The notes below the pieces were generated by a model. The model did no database searches, had not been told where the DNA came from, and saw only the letters and a program-made list of their open reading frames with translations. A stretch of 54,546 bases of DNA from the IMG/VR virus record IMGVR_UViG_3300043015_001816, positions 1 through 54,546 of that record, one strand, 5' to 3'. This stretch comes from a virus. Of this stretch, positions 1 through 9,128 are shown piece after piece. Position numbers and translations under genes: made by a program. Position 1 is the stretch's first letter. Each line of letters begins with the position of its first letter.

Positions 1-384
1 CCTACTATAAGAAAAGTGACTGATTCAAATCTAACGCCTAGTTTGTCTTCTGATGACGATAGTTATTTATTATTGCAAAATGGGTCAATAACCGTATCAG
101 GAACAACAGACCCTAATAGAAATGTAATTATTGCTTCTGCCGTTTCTGGATTTGGAGCAAACGATACTTTGATTTTAGAAGAGTCTGACGGCACTATATA
201 TAAAGGAATCATAACAAACGTAAGCGGAACAAACCCTGTGACTATAGCTGTAGATTTTACAGGTGAACCAGATGGTATTCCAGATGCATCAACAGATGCA
301 GCAACATATCCAGTTGTAAAAATAACAGATAGAGTTGGTGAATTTAAAGCATTACTACCAACTGTTTTCCTTAGAATTAAATAA
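1..384 (+). CDS. Partial hypothetical protein (5' end outside window)
   Basis: The frame is open to the left edge, so the true start is probably upstream; an in-frame GTG at 16 gives a 122-residue minimum. The visible part is rich in Thr, Val, Asp and Gly with short alternating hydrophobic stretches, which suggests a beta-rich protein. There is no catalytic motif, membrane segment or signal peptide. It lies upstream of the packaging genes and reads in the same direction, so a virion or fibre-associated role is possible but unproven. If the genome were circular, the 54252 gene would not join it in frame, so they are separate genes. Confidence 0.6.
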   Translation, partial: PTIRKVTDSNLTPSLSSDDDSYLLLQNGSITVSGTTDPNRNVIIASAVSGFGANDTLILEESDGTIYKGIITNVSGTNPVTIAVDFTGEPDGIPDASTDAATYPVVKITDRVGEFKALLPTVFLRIK

Positions 385-442
385 ACTAACAAAACAAGAA
401 TGTGTTTATCTTTTAATACAACATTCCATTAAATAAAATAAA

Positions 443-661
443 TTGAAATACATTAGAAAGATATCAGTAGGTGCTGATTACAAAAACGCCATGCACTATA
501 TTGTTGGTCAAGAAGTACTTGGAGGCTCTTATGTTATAAATGACATAAGTCAGGAAAAAAACGGGTATTCCATTTGGGTTAAAAAAGATGGAGAAGTCAT
601 TAAGTGGAAAGAAGTATCCAATATTCCATTAATCATTGAATACAATCTTAACGTATTATGA
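443..661 (+). CDS. Small conserved phage protein, 72 aa, TTG start
   Basis: Starts at TTG after an A/T-rich tract, reads MKYIRKISVG..., and ends in TGA overlapping the ATG of the next gene by four bases (ATGA), which argues for translational coupling. No ATG exists near the natural N-terminus, so the TTG decides the start. The sequence has a short beta-rich pattern with MHYIVGQEVLGG near the N-terminus and a KKDGEVIKWKE strand near the C-terminus. I recall similar short proteins in Bacteroidetes phages, but their function is unknown. The tight link to the GroES-like gene suggests they are made together. Confidence 0.7.
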   Translation: MKYIRKISVGADYKNAMHYIVGQEVLGGSYVINDISQEKNGYSIWVKKDGEVIKWKEVSNIPLIIEYNLNVL

Positions 662-1203
662 CTCCGAGGTGGAAGTATTTAATATCCCCACAAGGAGAAG
701 AGTACAATAATCACAAAGACTTTGCTGGGGAGTCTTTTATAGTGAACACATCTATAGAAGACGCTAAGTATGTGAACAGAGTTGGAGTTGTTAAAGCATC
801 ACCACTTGATTCTGAGATTCCTATTGGAAGCTTAGTCATTGTTCATCACAATGTATTCAGGACTTACTTAGATATAAAAGGCAATAAAAGAAAAAGTAAT
901 GAATACTTTAGAGACGGATTGTATTTAGTTGATGACAGTAGAATATACATGTATAATGATGGAAGCGGTTGGAAGTGTACTAAAGAATATGTTTTTGTCT
1001 CTCCTGTTAATCACATTCAGGATGATGAGATTCATAGATCAGACAAGAAGGAGGAGGAGCATGTGGGAGTTATAGTGCATGGATCAATATATCATAAAGG
1101 GACTAGAGTTGGATTCACAAAAAACTCGGAGTATGAGTTTGAGATAGAAGATAATAAGATGTATAGAATGCAAGTTAAAGATATTTGTCTTAAATTTATA
1201 TAA
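658..1203 (+). CDS. GroES-like (Cpn10/gp31-type) co-chaperonin candidate, 181 aa
   Basis: The pattern resembles long phage co-chaperonin-like proteins: a central GSLVIVHHNVF segment, a RIYMY strand, and a C-terminal GTRVGFTKNSEYEFEIEDN element followed by MYRMQVKDICLKF, which matches the barrel-closing strands seen in T4 gp31/GroES relatives. At 181 residues it is nearly twice a bacterial GroES (about 97), as expected for phage forms with insertions. It sits just before the packaging genes and overlaps the preceding stop codon by four bases. A separate canonical-size GroES is encoded at 44205, so this would be a second co-chaperonin. The assignment rests on remembered family pattern and gene length; a structure prediction would decide it. 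Confidence 0.55.
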   Translation: MTPRWKYLISPQGEEYNNHKDFAGESFIVNTSIEDAKYVNRVGVVKASPLDSEIPIGSLVIVHHNVFRTYLDIKGNKRKSNEYFRDGLYLVDDSRIYMYNDGSGWKCTKEYVFVSPVNHIQDDEIHRSDKKEEEHVGVIVHGSIYHKGTRVGFTKNSEYEFEIEDNKMYRMQVKDICLKFI

Positions 1204-1293
1204 ATGGGAAAGTCATTAAACAGAAGGGGAAAGTATAGCCATTGTACAAGAGCGCAGAAAAATGGTAAGAATAAACCCGCTAAGAAAAAATAA
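1204..1293 (+). CDS. Very small basic protein, 29 aa
   Basis: ATG follows directly on the stop of the GroES-like gene and gives MGKSLNRRGKYSHC... ending in PAKKK. Nearly half of the residues are Lys, Arg or Asn, with one Cys-His pair. Short basic proteins are common in this phage (see the 45770-47648 run). The function is unknown. Support comes only from exact abutment with the upstream gene and the direction of transcription. Confidence 0.4.
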   Translation: MGKSLNRRGKYSHCTRAQKNGKNKPAKKK

Positions 1294-1309
1294 CTATAAT
1301 TAAATTAAA

Positions 1310-1534
1310 ATGAGTAAAGACTCAATTAACGTGAAGTCTAATGGACTTCGCAACGAACTGAAAGAGATACGTAAAAGTATCGACAAACTTACTAACGCCA
1401 TTATTATGGCACAAACAAACAAACGCTATGAAAAAAGCTACAATCACCATATTACTTATCCTTCTGACGGGATGCAGTGGATACACAGCAGCACTACTGG
1501 AGGGAAAGAAACTGGAATTCCAAATGATGACTAA
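1310..1534 (+). CDS. Small hypothetical protein, 74 aa, overlapped by lipoprotein gene
   Basis: ATG at 1310 follows an A-rich leader. The first 40 residues form a charged helix (LRNELKEIRKSIDKLTNAII), typical of a short coiled coil. The last third, from about residue 40, overlaps the 1428 lipoprotein gene out of frame and looks less protein-like (His, Ser and Gly rich). It has no membrane segment. The nested arrangement resembles Rz/Rz1 spanins, but the outer gene lacks an inner-membrane anchor, so I do not call it a spanin. It could also be a real short N-terminal protein whose tail is tolerated by overlap. Confidence 0.5.
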   Translation: MSKDSINVKSNGLRNELKEIRKSIDKLTNAIIMAQTNKRYEKSYNHHITYPSDGMQWIHSSTTGGKETGIPNDD

Positions 1535-1631
1535 AGATGTCTGTAGGGATAACAAGCATGAGGTTAAGTTAGCACAAAATTTATGGAGAGAGATGTTTCG
1601 AAACAACCCTCAGATGTACGAAAGACAATAG
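1428..1631 (+). CDS. Small lipoprotein, 67 aa (signal peptidase II type)
   Basis: The N-terminus is MKK, a hydrophobic stretch and the lipobox LLTGC at residues 13-17, a signal peptidase II site; Cys17 would be lipidated. The mature part of about 50 residues is charged and helical. The gene starts inside the 1310 gene and ends inside the TerS gene, in a different frame from each. A phage lipoprotein of this size may be an outer spanin, a superinfection-exclusion lipoprotein or a structural cap. No inner-spanin partner is adjacent, so the role stays open. The lipobox is the strongest reason to believe the gene. Confidence 0.6.
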   Translation: MKKATITILLILLTGCSGYTAALLEGKKLEFQMMTKDVCRDNKHEVKLAQNLWREMFRNNPQMYERQ

Positions 1632-1906
1632 AAAGAGTTATAAGTGCTGGAGAAAGAGCTGTTGAAGAACTTATAAAGGTTGCTGAAGAAGAAATCATAA
1701 CAGGTAAGCCTGATGATGAGTTAGCCGCTGACAGATTGAAGAATGCTGCGGCAACTAAAAAGCTTGCAATATTTGACGCCTTCGAAATACTACAGAGGAT
1801 AGAGAACGAAAGAGAAAAGCTTAATGGCACGGACGAACCTGAAACAAGTAAAGGAAAAGATAAAGGATTCCAAAGTTTCGCAGAATCTAGGGGAAGACAG
1901 TCTTAG
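1583..1906 (+). CDS. terS: Putative small terminase subunit (TerS), 107 aa
   Basis: Directly precedes and overlaps the large terminase gene by 83 bases in another frame, the usual place for TerS. The protein is almost wholly helical and charged (AGERAVEELIKVAEEEI, then DRLKNAAATKKLAIFDAFEIL), compatible with the oligomerising helices of TerS, which recognises phage DNA and delivers it to TerL. At 107 residues it is short for the family, and no clear N-terminal helix-turn-helix is visible. The call depends mainly on position and composition. Confidence 0.6.
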   Translation: MERDVSKQPSDVRKTIERVISAGERAVEELIKVAEEEIITGKPDDELAADRLKNAAATKKLAIFDAFEILQRIENEREKLNGTDEPETSKGKDKGFQSFAESRGRQS

Positions 1907-4103
1907 CCTTTGTCGCAAATTATCTGACATTGTTCCCGACTCTATTATTAAAAGGAACAATAAACTCAAGAAGTGGGAGTATGGATATAATAAGGATTAT
2001 AACATAATTATTATATCTAAAGATGGAACTTTAGGTGATGTTATTGAGATTCAAAATCTAAAAATAGGATTACCTTTGCAGCCGAAAACTACATACTCAA
2101 GGAGTGAAAAACAATCAGATCAGTATTGGGAACCAAGCGAATATCCAAAAGAACTTCAAAAGATTAAAAGCATTTTTCAATGGAATGAATATCCATCTTC
2201 ATTTAAAGAGTCTTGGATATTATATATTGAATCTGAATTTGAGAAAAGAGAGAATGGTTTTTGGTTTAAGAATAATGGTCATTCTACTTATATTACCGGC
2301 TCTCATTACATGTATCTCCAGTGGACCAAGATTGATGTTGGGCACCCAGAGTTTAGGGAATCAAACAGATTATTCTATATATTCTGGGAGGCATGCAAAG
2401 CTGATATCAGATGCTTTGGAATGTGCTACCTCAAAAACAGACGGTCTGGCTTTAGCTTCATGTCATCATCAGAAGCTGTTAATCAAGCCACCATTACTTC
2501 AGATGCTAGATTCGGCATCTTATCAAAAACAGGCTCTGATGCTAAGAAAATGTTTACAGATAAAGTTGTTCCAATATCCACAAACTATCCATTCTTCTTT
2601 AAACCAATACAAGACGGGATGGACAGGCCAAAGACAGAGCTTGCTTACAGAGTGCCAGCATCAAAGCTTACAAGGAAATCAATCGAGCAATCTAACACCG
2701 AAGATCTTACTGGGCTTGACACCACTATTGATTGGAAGAACACCGGAGATAACTCTTACGATGGCGAGAAGTTGCGACTCCTTGTCCATGATGAGTCTGG
2801 GAAGTGGGAAAGACCCGATAATATCCTCAACAACTGGAGAGTCACTAAAACTTGTCTTCGACTAGGTAGAAAAATTATTGGCAAGTGCATGATGGGATCA
2901 ACATCGAACGCCTTGGATAAGGGAGGGGACAACTTCAAAAAATTATATAGATCTTCTGACGTTACTGATCGTAATTCTAACGGACAAACAAAAAGTGGAA
3001 TGTATAATTTATTTATTCCAATGGAGTGGAATATGGAGGGGTTCATAGACAAGTATGGTCAACCTGTATTTAGGACTCCAGAGATTCCAGTGGAAGGTAT
3101 AGATGGAATGGATATAGATATAGGGGTCGTAGATTATTGGAATAATGAAGTGGAGTCCTTAAAGAACGACGCTGATGCTCTTAATGAATTTTACAGACAG
3201 TTTCCTAGAACAGAGAACCATGCTTTTAGGGACGAGTCTAAAAATACTCTTTATAATTTAAGCAGGATATACGAGCAGATAGATCATAACGATGGAATAG
3301 AAGGCCAAAGAGTTGTCCAAAAAGGAAACTTTTCTTGGAAAGATGGAAGAAAAGATACAGAAGTTATATGGACTCCAAATCCAAAGGGAAAGTTTTATGT
3401 AACATGGATACCTCCATTGGAACTTAGAAATAGAACTATAAATAGAAATGGCATAAAGTATCCTGGAAATGAACATATTGGTGCATTCGGATGTGATAGC
3501 TACGATATCTCTGGAACAGTAGGAGGGGGAGGGTCTAATGGGGCTTTACACGGATTGACTAAAGTTAATTTTGATGGACCATCAAATATGTTTTTTTTGG
3601 AATACATAAGCAGACCGCAGACCGCTGAAATATTTTATGAGGATGTGTTGATGGCGTGTGTATTTTATGGCATGCCAGTACTTGCGGAAAACAACAAACC
3701 AAGATTATTATACCATTTTAAGAACAGAGGATATAGAGGATTTAGTTTATCGAGACCAGATAAACATAAAAACGATTTATCAAAAGCAGAAAAAGAACTA
3801 GGAGGAATACCATCTTCTTCTGCCGTAATATCAATTCATGCCGAAGCTATTGAATCTTATATAGAAAAAAACGTTGGCTTTTCTGATTCTGGGTCTGGCA
3901 ACATGTACTTTACTAGGACTTTACTTGATTGGGCAAACTACGATATAAATAATAGAACTAAGTTTGACGCCACTGTTAGTTCTGGTTTTGCAATTATGGC
4001 TAATAACAAATATGTAAACAAACCACCAAAAACTGTTAAAGAAATAAATGTTACCTTTGCAAAGTACAATAATGGTGGAATAACTAGTACAATACTGAGA
4101 TAG
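1824..4103 (+). CDS. terL: Terminase large subunit (TerL), 759 aa
   Basis: TerL is the ATP-driven DNA packaging motor and headful/cos nuclease docked on the portal. An N-terminal ATPase region precedes a degenerate Walker A-like stretch near residue 205 (YLKNRRSGFSF), as in other Bacteroidetes-phage terminases where the classical GKS is replaced by a KxRRxG form. The C-terminal RNase H-like nuclease has acidic residues in IGAFGCDSYDISG (about residue 554) and VLAENNKP (about 622), then a conserved helix near 662. The length fits crAss-like terminases. TerS lies upstream and the portal gene seven bases downstream. The first 80 bases overlap TerS, so a later start is possible. Confidence 0.88.
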   Translation: MARTNLKQVKEKIKDSKVSQNLGEDSLSLCRKLSDIVPDSIIKRNNKLKKWEYGYNKDYNIIIISKDGTLGDVIEIQNLKIGLPLQPKTTYSRSEKQSDQYWEPSEYPKELQKIKSIFQWNEYPSSFKESWILYIESEFEKRENGFWFKNNGHSTYITGSHYMYLQWTKIDVGHPEFRESNRLFYIFWEACKADIRCFGMCYLKNRRSGFSFMSSSEAVNQATITSDARFGILSKTGSDAKKMFTDKVVPISTNYPFFFKPIQDGMDRPKTELAYRVPASKLTRKSIEQSNTEDLTGLDTTIDWKNTGDNSYDGEKLRLLVHDESGKWERPDNILNNWRVTKTCLRLGRKIIGKCMMGSTSNALDKGGDNFKKLYRSSDVTDRNSNGQTKSGMYNLFIPMEWNMEGFIDKYGQPVFRTPEIPVEGIDGMDIDIGVVDYWNNEVESLKNDADALNEFYRQFPRTENHAFRDESKNTLYNLSRIYEQIDHNDGIEGQRVVQKGNFSWKDGRKDTEVIWTPNPKGKFYVTWIPPLELRNRTINRNGIKYPGNEHIGAFGCDSYDISGTVGGGGSNGALHGLTKVNFDGPSNMFFLEYISRPQTAEIFYEDVLMACVFYGMPVLAENNKPRLLYHFKNRGYRGFSLSRPDKHKNDLSKAEKELGGIPSSSAVISIHAEAIESYIEKNVGFSDSGSGNMYFTRTLLDWANYDINNRTKFDATVSSGFAIMANNKYVNKPPKTVKEINVTFAKYNNGGITSTILR

Positions 4104-4110
4104 ATAATTT

Positions 4111-6513
4111 ATGAACGGAGTTCAAACAAGGAACGTTGTTGGCTTTCCAGATCAGCTCGCTTCTGATGCTGAAAAAGCATCTAAAGAGTATGGGTTAATT
4201 GTTGCCCGAGCAATAGAATCTGAATGGTTCAGAAAGGAAAGTGGTACATCAAGATTTTATAATAATAGAGATACATATCATAAGCTTAGAACTTATGCTA
4301 TGGGAGAGCAGTCTGTTCAAAAATATAAAGACGAGCTTGCAGTCAATGGGGATATATCGTACTTAAATTTAGATTGGACCCCTGTTCCTGTAATACCTAA
4401 GTTTGTAGACATTGTTGTTAATGGAATGCAAAATAGGCTTTATGATGTAATGGTAGACGCTGTTGATTCATTGTCCTCAAACAAAAAAGCTATGTACAAA
4501 TTAAAACTACAGGCTGAAATGAGGAACAAAGAAGGTCTGCAAGAAATACAAGCAATTACCGGAAAGGATATGTTCGATCAAGATCCTTCGACTCTTCCTC
4601 AAAGCGCAGACGAATTAGAACTTCATCTTCAGTTGAACTACAAAGACGACATTGAGATAGCTCAAGAGAAAGCTATTGAGAATGTTTTGAAGATGAATAA
4701 CTATGAGCAGATTAGAAATAAAGTTGATGAAGATCAAACAACTTTAGGCATCTCTTCCGTCAAACATTCTTTTAATATTCATGACGGGATTAAAGTTGAT
4801 TATGTGGATCCAGCTAATTTAATATGGAGCCCTACAGAAGATCAAGACTTTGAAGATTGCTACTACTTTGGAGAAGTTAAAAATGTAAATATTACGGAGC
4901 TAAAAAAAATAGACCCATCTCTAACCCAAGAAGATATTAAAGAGATATCTAAGATGTCATCTAAATGGGATGCTTATCAAGGAATCAGAGGGGGATATAA
5001 AACAGATAACTTTGATCACAACACAGCAACATTGCTGTACTTCTGTTACAAGACGGATAAGAACATCGTATACAAGAAAAAGAAAACACCTCAAGGAGGA
5101 GAAAAGGTGCTTAAAAAAGACGATCAATTCAACCCACCAAAAACAGAGAAAGCTAGATTTGAAAAACTTTCTAAAAGAATTGACGTATGGTACGAAGGTG
5201 TACTTGTTCTAGGAACAAATCACATTTTAAAATGGGACTTAATGAAGAACATGGTTCGTCCCAAATCATCAATGAGCAAAGCGGTTGCTCCTTATATTGT
5301 AAGTGCTCCAAAAATGTACAGGGGACAAGTGGATTCACTGGTAAAAAGAATGATTCCATTTGCTGATCAAATACAGTTAATACACTTAAAGCTTCAGCAA
5401 GTAACGGCTAAGATGATTCCAGATGGAGTCTATATGGATATTGACGGACTAAGTTCAATTAACCTTGGCAACGGAGCGACTTACACTCCTCAAGAAGCAT
5501 TGAATCTTTATTTCCAAACTGGATCTGTTATAGGTAGATCTTTCACAGAAGAAGGAGAGTTTAATCATGGAAAGATGCCTATTCAAGAATTAACTTCTTC
5601 TGGGGCTAATGCAAAGATATCTTCTTTGATAAATATGTATAACTACAATCTAGGAATGATCAGGTCTGCAACTGGATTAAATGAAGCTAGAGATGGTTCT
5701 ATGCCTGATTCTAATTCTTTAGTTGGAATACAAAAGATGGCTGCCCTTAACTCTAACACTGCTACTAGGCACATACTAAGGTCCGGTTTAAATACCACTA
5801 GAAGATTAGCCGAAGGGATTACTTATAGGATGTCTGACGTATTAGAATATTCACAGTTTAAGGAAGACTTTGCGAAATCAATTGGAAGATACAGCATGGA
5901 GATTTTGAAAGAAATTAAAGATCTTCATCATCATGATTTCGGAATATACATCGAGCTTCATCCTGATGAAGAAGAAAGAGCGGTTCTTGAGCAACACATA
6001 AATACTTCTTTATCACAAGGTAAGATTGACATTGATGATGCTATAGATATCAGAAATGTAAGAAATGTAAAAATAGCCTCTCAACTTTTAAAAGTAAGAA
6101 AGCAAAGCAGAGAAAGAGACGCAAGGAAACAGCAACAAGAAAACATTCAACAACAAGCTGAAGCAAATCAAAGTGCGTCAATGGCTGCTGAGCAAGCCAA
6201 GCAACAAAGGGAGATGGCTAAAAAGCAAGCTGAAATGGAGCTAATGAAAATGGAGTCTGACCTTAAATTGTTAGAGATGGAAAAAGAGTTTGCATTAAAG
6301 CTACGGCTTATACAGGCTCAAAAATCTTTAGAAGGAAATATTCAGGGGATGCAAGTTCAAGGTCAGTTAGCTAAAGAGAAGTATAGAGAAGACAGAAAAG
6401 ACAAAAGGACTGCTAAGCAGGCAACTCAACAATCGAAACTTATTCAACAAAGGCAACAGGACTTAGATCCAATAGACTTTGATGGTCAAGATTTATTAAG
6501 CACTGATTATTAA
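4111..6513 (+). CDS. Portal protein, 800 aa
   Basis: The portal is the dodecameric ring at one capsid vertex through which DNA enters and leaves. The N-terminal region has YAMGEQSVQKYKDEL and LDWTPVPVIPKFVDIVVNGM, a pattern I recognise from portal proteins of crAss-like and related Bacteroidetes phages. The middle contains the helical wing and stem regions. Residues from about 650 are a long Gln/Lys/Glu-rich coiled coil (QQQENIQQQAEANQ...), as in long portal barrels. Position between TerL and the scaffold/capsid genes agrees. The length is large but normal for this group. Confidence 0.88.
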   Translation: MNGVQTRNVVGFPDQLASDAEKASKEYGLIVARAIESEWFRKESGTSRFYNNRDTYHKLRTYAMGEQSVQKYKDELAVNGDISYLNLDWTPVPVIPKFVDIVVNGMQNRLYDVMVDAVDSLSSNKKAMYKLKLQAEMRNKEGLQEIQAITGKDMFDQDPSTLPQSADELELHLQLNYKDDIEIAQEKAIENVLKMNNYEQIRNKVDEDQTTLGISSVKHSFNIHDGIKVDYVDPANLIWSPTEDQDFEDCYYFGEVKNVNITELKKIDPSLTQEDIKEISKMSSKWDAYQGIRGGYKTDNFDHNTATLLYFCYKTDKNIVYKKKKTPQGGEKVLKKDDQFNPPKTEKARFEKLSKRIDVWYEGVLVLGTNHILKWDLMKNMVRPKSSMSKAVAPYIVSAPKMYRGQVDSLVKRMIPFADQIQLIHLKLQQVTAKMIPDGVYMDIDGLSSINLGNGATYTPQEALNLYFQTGSVIGRSFTEEGEFNHGKMPIQELTSSGANAKISSLINMYNYNLGMIRSATGLNEARDGSMPDSNSLVGIQKMAALNSNTATRHILRSGLNTTRRLAEGITYRMSDVLEYSQFKEDFAKSIGRYSMEILKEIKDLHHHDFGIYIELHPDEEERAVLEQHINTSLSQGKIDIDDAIDIRNVRNVKIASQLLKVRKQSRERDARKQQQENIQQQAEANQSASMAAEQAKQQREMAKKQAEMELMKMESDLKLLEMEKEFALKLRLIQAQKSLEGNIQGMQVQGQLAKEKYREDRKDKRTAKQATQQSKLIQQRQQDLDPIDFDGQDLLSTDY

Positions 6514-6546
6514 GCTTTTACAAAAGTTTAATTATTCGTAATTTTG
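6510..6546 (+). promoter_or_regulatory. Hairpin plus TAnnTTTG promoter element before scaffold/capsid genes
   Basis: A near-perfect inverted repeat (TTAAGCTTTT ... AAAAGTTTAA, 6510-6531) starts at the portal stop codon and is followed by TAATTTTG at 6539-6546, an exact fit to the Bacteroidetes -7 consensus TAnnTTTG, 23 bases before the ATG at 6570. No clear -33 TTG lies at the right distance. An internal promoter would allow extra expression of scaffold and capsid. Confidence 0.4.
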
Positions 6547-6569
6547 TAAACTAATTTAATTTAAATAAA

Positions 6570-7754
6570 ATGGAAGATTTCAAAGTTTATGCTTTGGATG
6601 ATGAGGGAAACAGAATAGAGACTCAACAGCCTGAAGCAGAACAAACACAAGATGAAGTTCGGGAGCCTAGTCAAGAAATTGCTACGGAAACTGAAAGTTT
6701 AGAAACAAAAAATGAAGATGGGATACTACAGCAAACCGAAGAGCAAACCCAAACCGAAGAGCAAAGCCAAACCGAAGAGCAAGGCCAAGCCGAAACCGAA
6801 GAAAAAATATTAACTGAGGAACCAGATAGAGATGACAATTGGTTTCTGAGTAAATTAAAAGAAAGATACGAAGTGGAGCTAGGCTCCATGGACGATCTTA
6901 AAAACGTTCTTTCAAATACCGAAAAAGAAAGTCTTCCCGAAGACGTTGAGAAGTATTTGCAATACAAGAAAGAGACCGGAAGGTCATTTAGTGATTTTGC
7001 TGAACTTCAAAAAGATTGGGCGTCTGTTTCAGATGCTGATGTAATTCGTCAGTATTACGAGCAAACTAAACCACATTTAGATCGGGGAGACATAGAGCAT
7101 ATTTTAAGTGAACAATTTTCTTATGATGAAGAGTTAGATGATGATAAGGAAGTTAAAGCTAAAAAGATTGCTTATAAAGAAGCATTGTATGAAGCTAGAA
7201 ATCATTTTGAAGGCCTGAAGGAAAAATACAAGGCGCCACTAGAGTCTAGTGAGGCTGATATTCCTGATGCTTACAAAGAGGCGTTTAGCTTTTATGATGA
7301 ATATAAAACTAAATCTGAAAAGGATTCTGTTATTCAGAAAAAACAAGCTTCTCATTTCACTGAGAAAACTAATGCTTTGTTTTCCGAAGAGTTCAAAGGT
7401 TTTGAATTTAACTTGGGAGATTCGAAGAAGGTTTTTAAACCAAGTGATATTGAGAAAGTTAAGTCCGCTCAGAGCAATGTTCAAAATTTTATCTCTCAGC
7501 ATTTGAATGAGGATGGACTTTTAAAAGACCCAGCTGCATATCATCGCTCGTTGTTTACGGCGATGAATCCTGATGCCATAGCAAAACATTTTTATGATCA
7601 GGGAAAAGCAGATGCCACTGGAAATATTATTAAGGAAACTAAAAATATAGACATGGGCGTAAGGGAGAATGTTGTTACCGATACGACGGGGACTAAGTTT
7701 AGAGTGGTAGAATCTGATGATCAGTTTGATTTTAAAATTAGAAAAAGAAACTAA
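6570..7754 (+). CDS. Scaffold-like / head assembly protein, 394 aa
   Basis: Lies between portal and major capsid, the usual place of a scaffold. The protein is very acidic and soluble, with an N-terminal low-complexity part holding tandem TEEQTQTEEQSQ repeats (about residues 55-80), then a long helical middle and a basic end (KIRKRN). Acidic helical proteins with a basic C-terminus that contacts capsid are typical scaffolds, although no specific motif proves it. There is no protease domain. Alternatively it is a capsid-associated internal protein. A promoter-like element lies just upstream. Confidence 0.65.
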   Translation: MEDFKVYALDDEGNRIETQQPEAEQTQDEVREPSQEIATETESLETKNEDGILQQTEEQTQTEEQSQTEEQGQAETEEKILTEEPDRDDNWFLSKLKERYEVELGSMDDLKNVLSNTEKESLPEDVEKYLQYKKETGRSFSDFAELQKDWASVSDADVIRQYYEQTKPHLDRGDIEHILSEQFSYDEELDDDKEVKAKKIAYKEALYEARNHFEGLKEKYKAPLESSEADIPDAYKEAFSFYDEYKTKSEKDSVIQKKQASHFTEKTNALFSEEFKGFEFNLGDSKKVFKPSDIEKVKSAQSNVQNFISQHLNEDGLLKDPAAYHRSLFTAMNPDAIAKHFYDQGKADATGNIIKETKNIDMGVRENVVTDTTGTKFRVVESDDQFDFKIRKRN

Positions 7755-7775
7755 AAACCTTAAAACTATTTAAAC

Positions 7776-9113
7776 ATGTCTGTAACAATGACCGGAGTAG
7801 GTGGAGCTTTAACCCCCTCTCCTTCGAAAGCTACGCTTTCAAGTAATTATCTTGGGTCAAGTATTGAATTTACTTCTCAATACCTTCCCGATGTACACGA
7901 AAAAGAATTTGAAAAATACGGAAATCGTTCTGTATCTTCTTTTCTAAGAATGGTAGGAGCTGAAATGCCTTTTGCCTCTGATGTAATTCAGTGGTCTGAG
8001 CAAGGAAGACTTCACCTAGCTGTAACTGGTGCAACTAGAGCTGCTGATGTAATCACCTCTAATGGACACCCTTTCCGAGTAAACCAAACAGTAATTATTT
8101 CTGACGGAACTGACCAGGAAAAAGCCATCATAACTGCGACAACCACAAATACATTTACAGTTGCCTCTTATGAGAATGCGAATCTTGCAGCAGCTATTGC
8201 CACAACTGGCCTTAGTGTATTTGCTTTTGGTTCTGAATTCAAAAAAGGAACTAATGGAATGTCTGGAAGTCTAGAGGCTCCTAAAGATATCCAAACCAAT
8301 AACCCAATTATTATCAAAGATAAATATGAAGTTAATGGTTCTGACTTAGCTCAGATCGGATGGATTGAGGTGACTACTGAAAATGGCGCTACTGGATATC
8401 TATGGTATTTGAAATCAGAGCATGAAACTCGTTTGCGTTTTGAAGATTACCTAGAACTTTCTTTGGTGGAAGGTAGACCTGCTGCAACCTCTTCTGGTGC
8501 TGAAGGAGCTGGATACAAAGGAACTAAAGGTTTGTTCTATGAAATCGAAAACAGAGGTAACATTGCTACTGGTTCAATTCAAGCTAGAACTGACATTGAA
8601 GAACTAATTAAAGTTCTAGATAAAGAAGGAGCTATTCAAGAAAACGTCATGTTCGTTAACAGAACTAAATCTTTCGAGATTGATACTGTTTTGGCTGCTC
8701 AAAATAACTCTGGTGCTTCTACTGCATCTTATGGTTTGTTTGACAACGACGAAAGCATGGCCTTAAATCTTGGATTTATGGGCTTTAACTTGGGATATGA
8801 TTTCTACAAGTCTGATTGGAAATATTTGAATGACGCTACTACAGGAGCTTTAACTGCTGGTGTAGACGGAGTTATTGTACCTGCTGGTACCACCACTATT
8901 TACGATCAAATTCTAGGGAAGAACGCTACTCGTCCTTTCTTACATGTAAAATATCGCAAGTCAGAAGCTGAAGACAGAAAGTATAAGTCTTGGGTAGTTG
9001 GATCCGCTGGAGGAGCTGGAATGTCTAGCGACTTGGATGCAATGCAAGTACACTTCTTGTCTGAGCGTGCACTATGTGTGCTTGGCGCTAACAACTTTAT
9101 CTTGATGAAGTAG
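7776..9113 (+). CDS. Major capsid protein, 445 aa
   Basis: Forms the icosahedral shell (HK97-fold expected). The N-terminal TSQYLPDVHEKEFEKYG and SVSSFLRMVGAEMPFASD segments and the C-terminal DAMQVHFLSERALCVLGANN match what I recall of capsid proteins of crAss-like and Cellulophaga podophages. Codon use is biased and the gene is followed by a strong GC hairpin, both consistent with high expression. A beta-rich insertion near residues 80-150 (about 8010-8230) resembles an Ig-like or insertion domain. Position after the scaffold supports the call. Confidence 0.88.
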   Translation: MSVTMTGVGGALTPSPSKATLSSNYLGSSIEFTSQYLPDVHEKEFEKYGNRSVSSFLRMVGAEMPFASDVIQWSEQGRLHLAVTGATRAADVITSNGHPFRVNQTVIISDGTDQEKAIITATTTNTFTVASYENANLAAAIATTGLSVFAFGSEFKKGTNGMSGSLEAPKDIQTNNPIIIKDKYEVNGSDLAQIGWIEVTTENGATGYLWYLKSEHETRLRFEDYLELSLVEGRPAATSSGAEGAGYKGTKGLFYEIENRGNIATGSIQARTDIEELIKVLDKEGAIQENVMFVNRTKSFEIDTVLAAQNNSGASTASYGLFDNDESMALNLGFMGFNLGYDFYKSDWKYLNDATTGALTAGVDGVIVPAGTTTIYDQILGKNATRPFLHVKYRKSEAEDRKYKSWVVGSAGGAGMSSDLDAMQVHFLSERALCVLGANNFILMK

Positions 9114-9128
9114 TTTGATTGGATAGGC

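Noticed and set aside
2104-2865. Rightward 253-residue frame inside terL
   Set aside because: It is out of frame within a well-supported terminase gene and is rich in low-complexity Leu/Ser; no promoter or start context.
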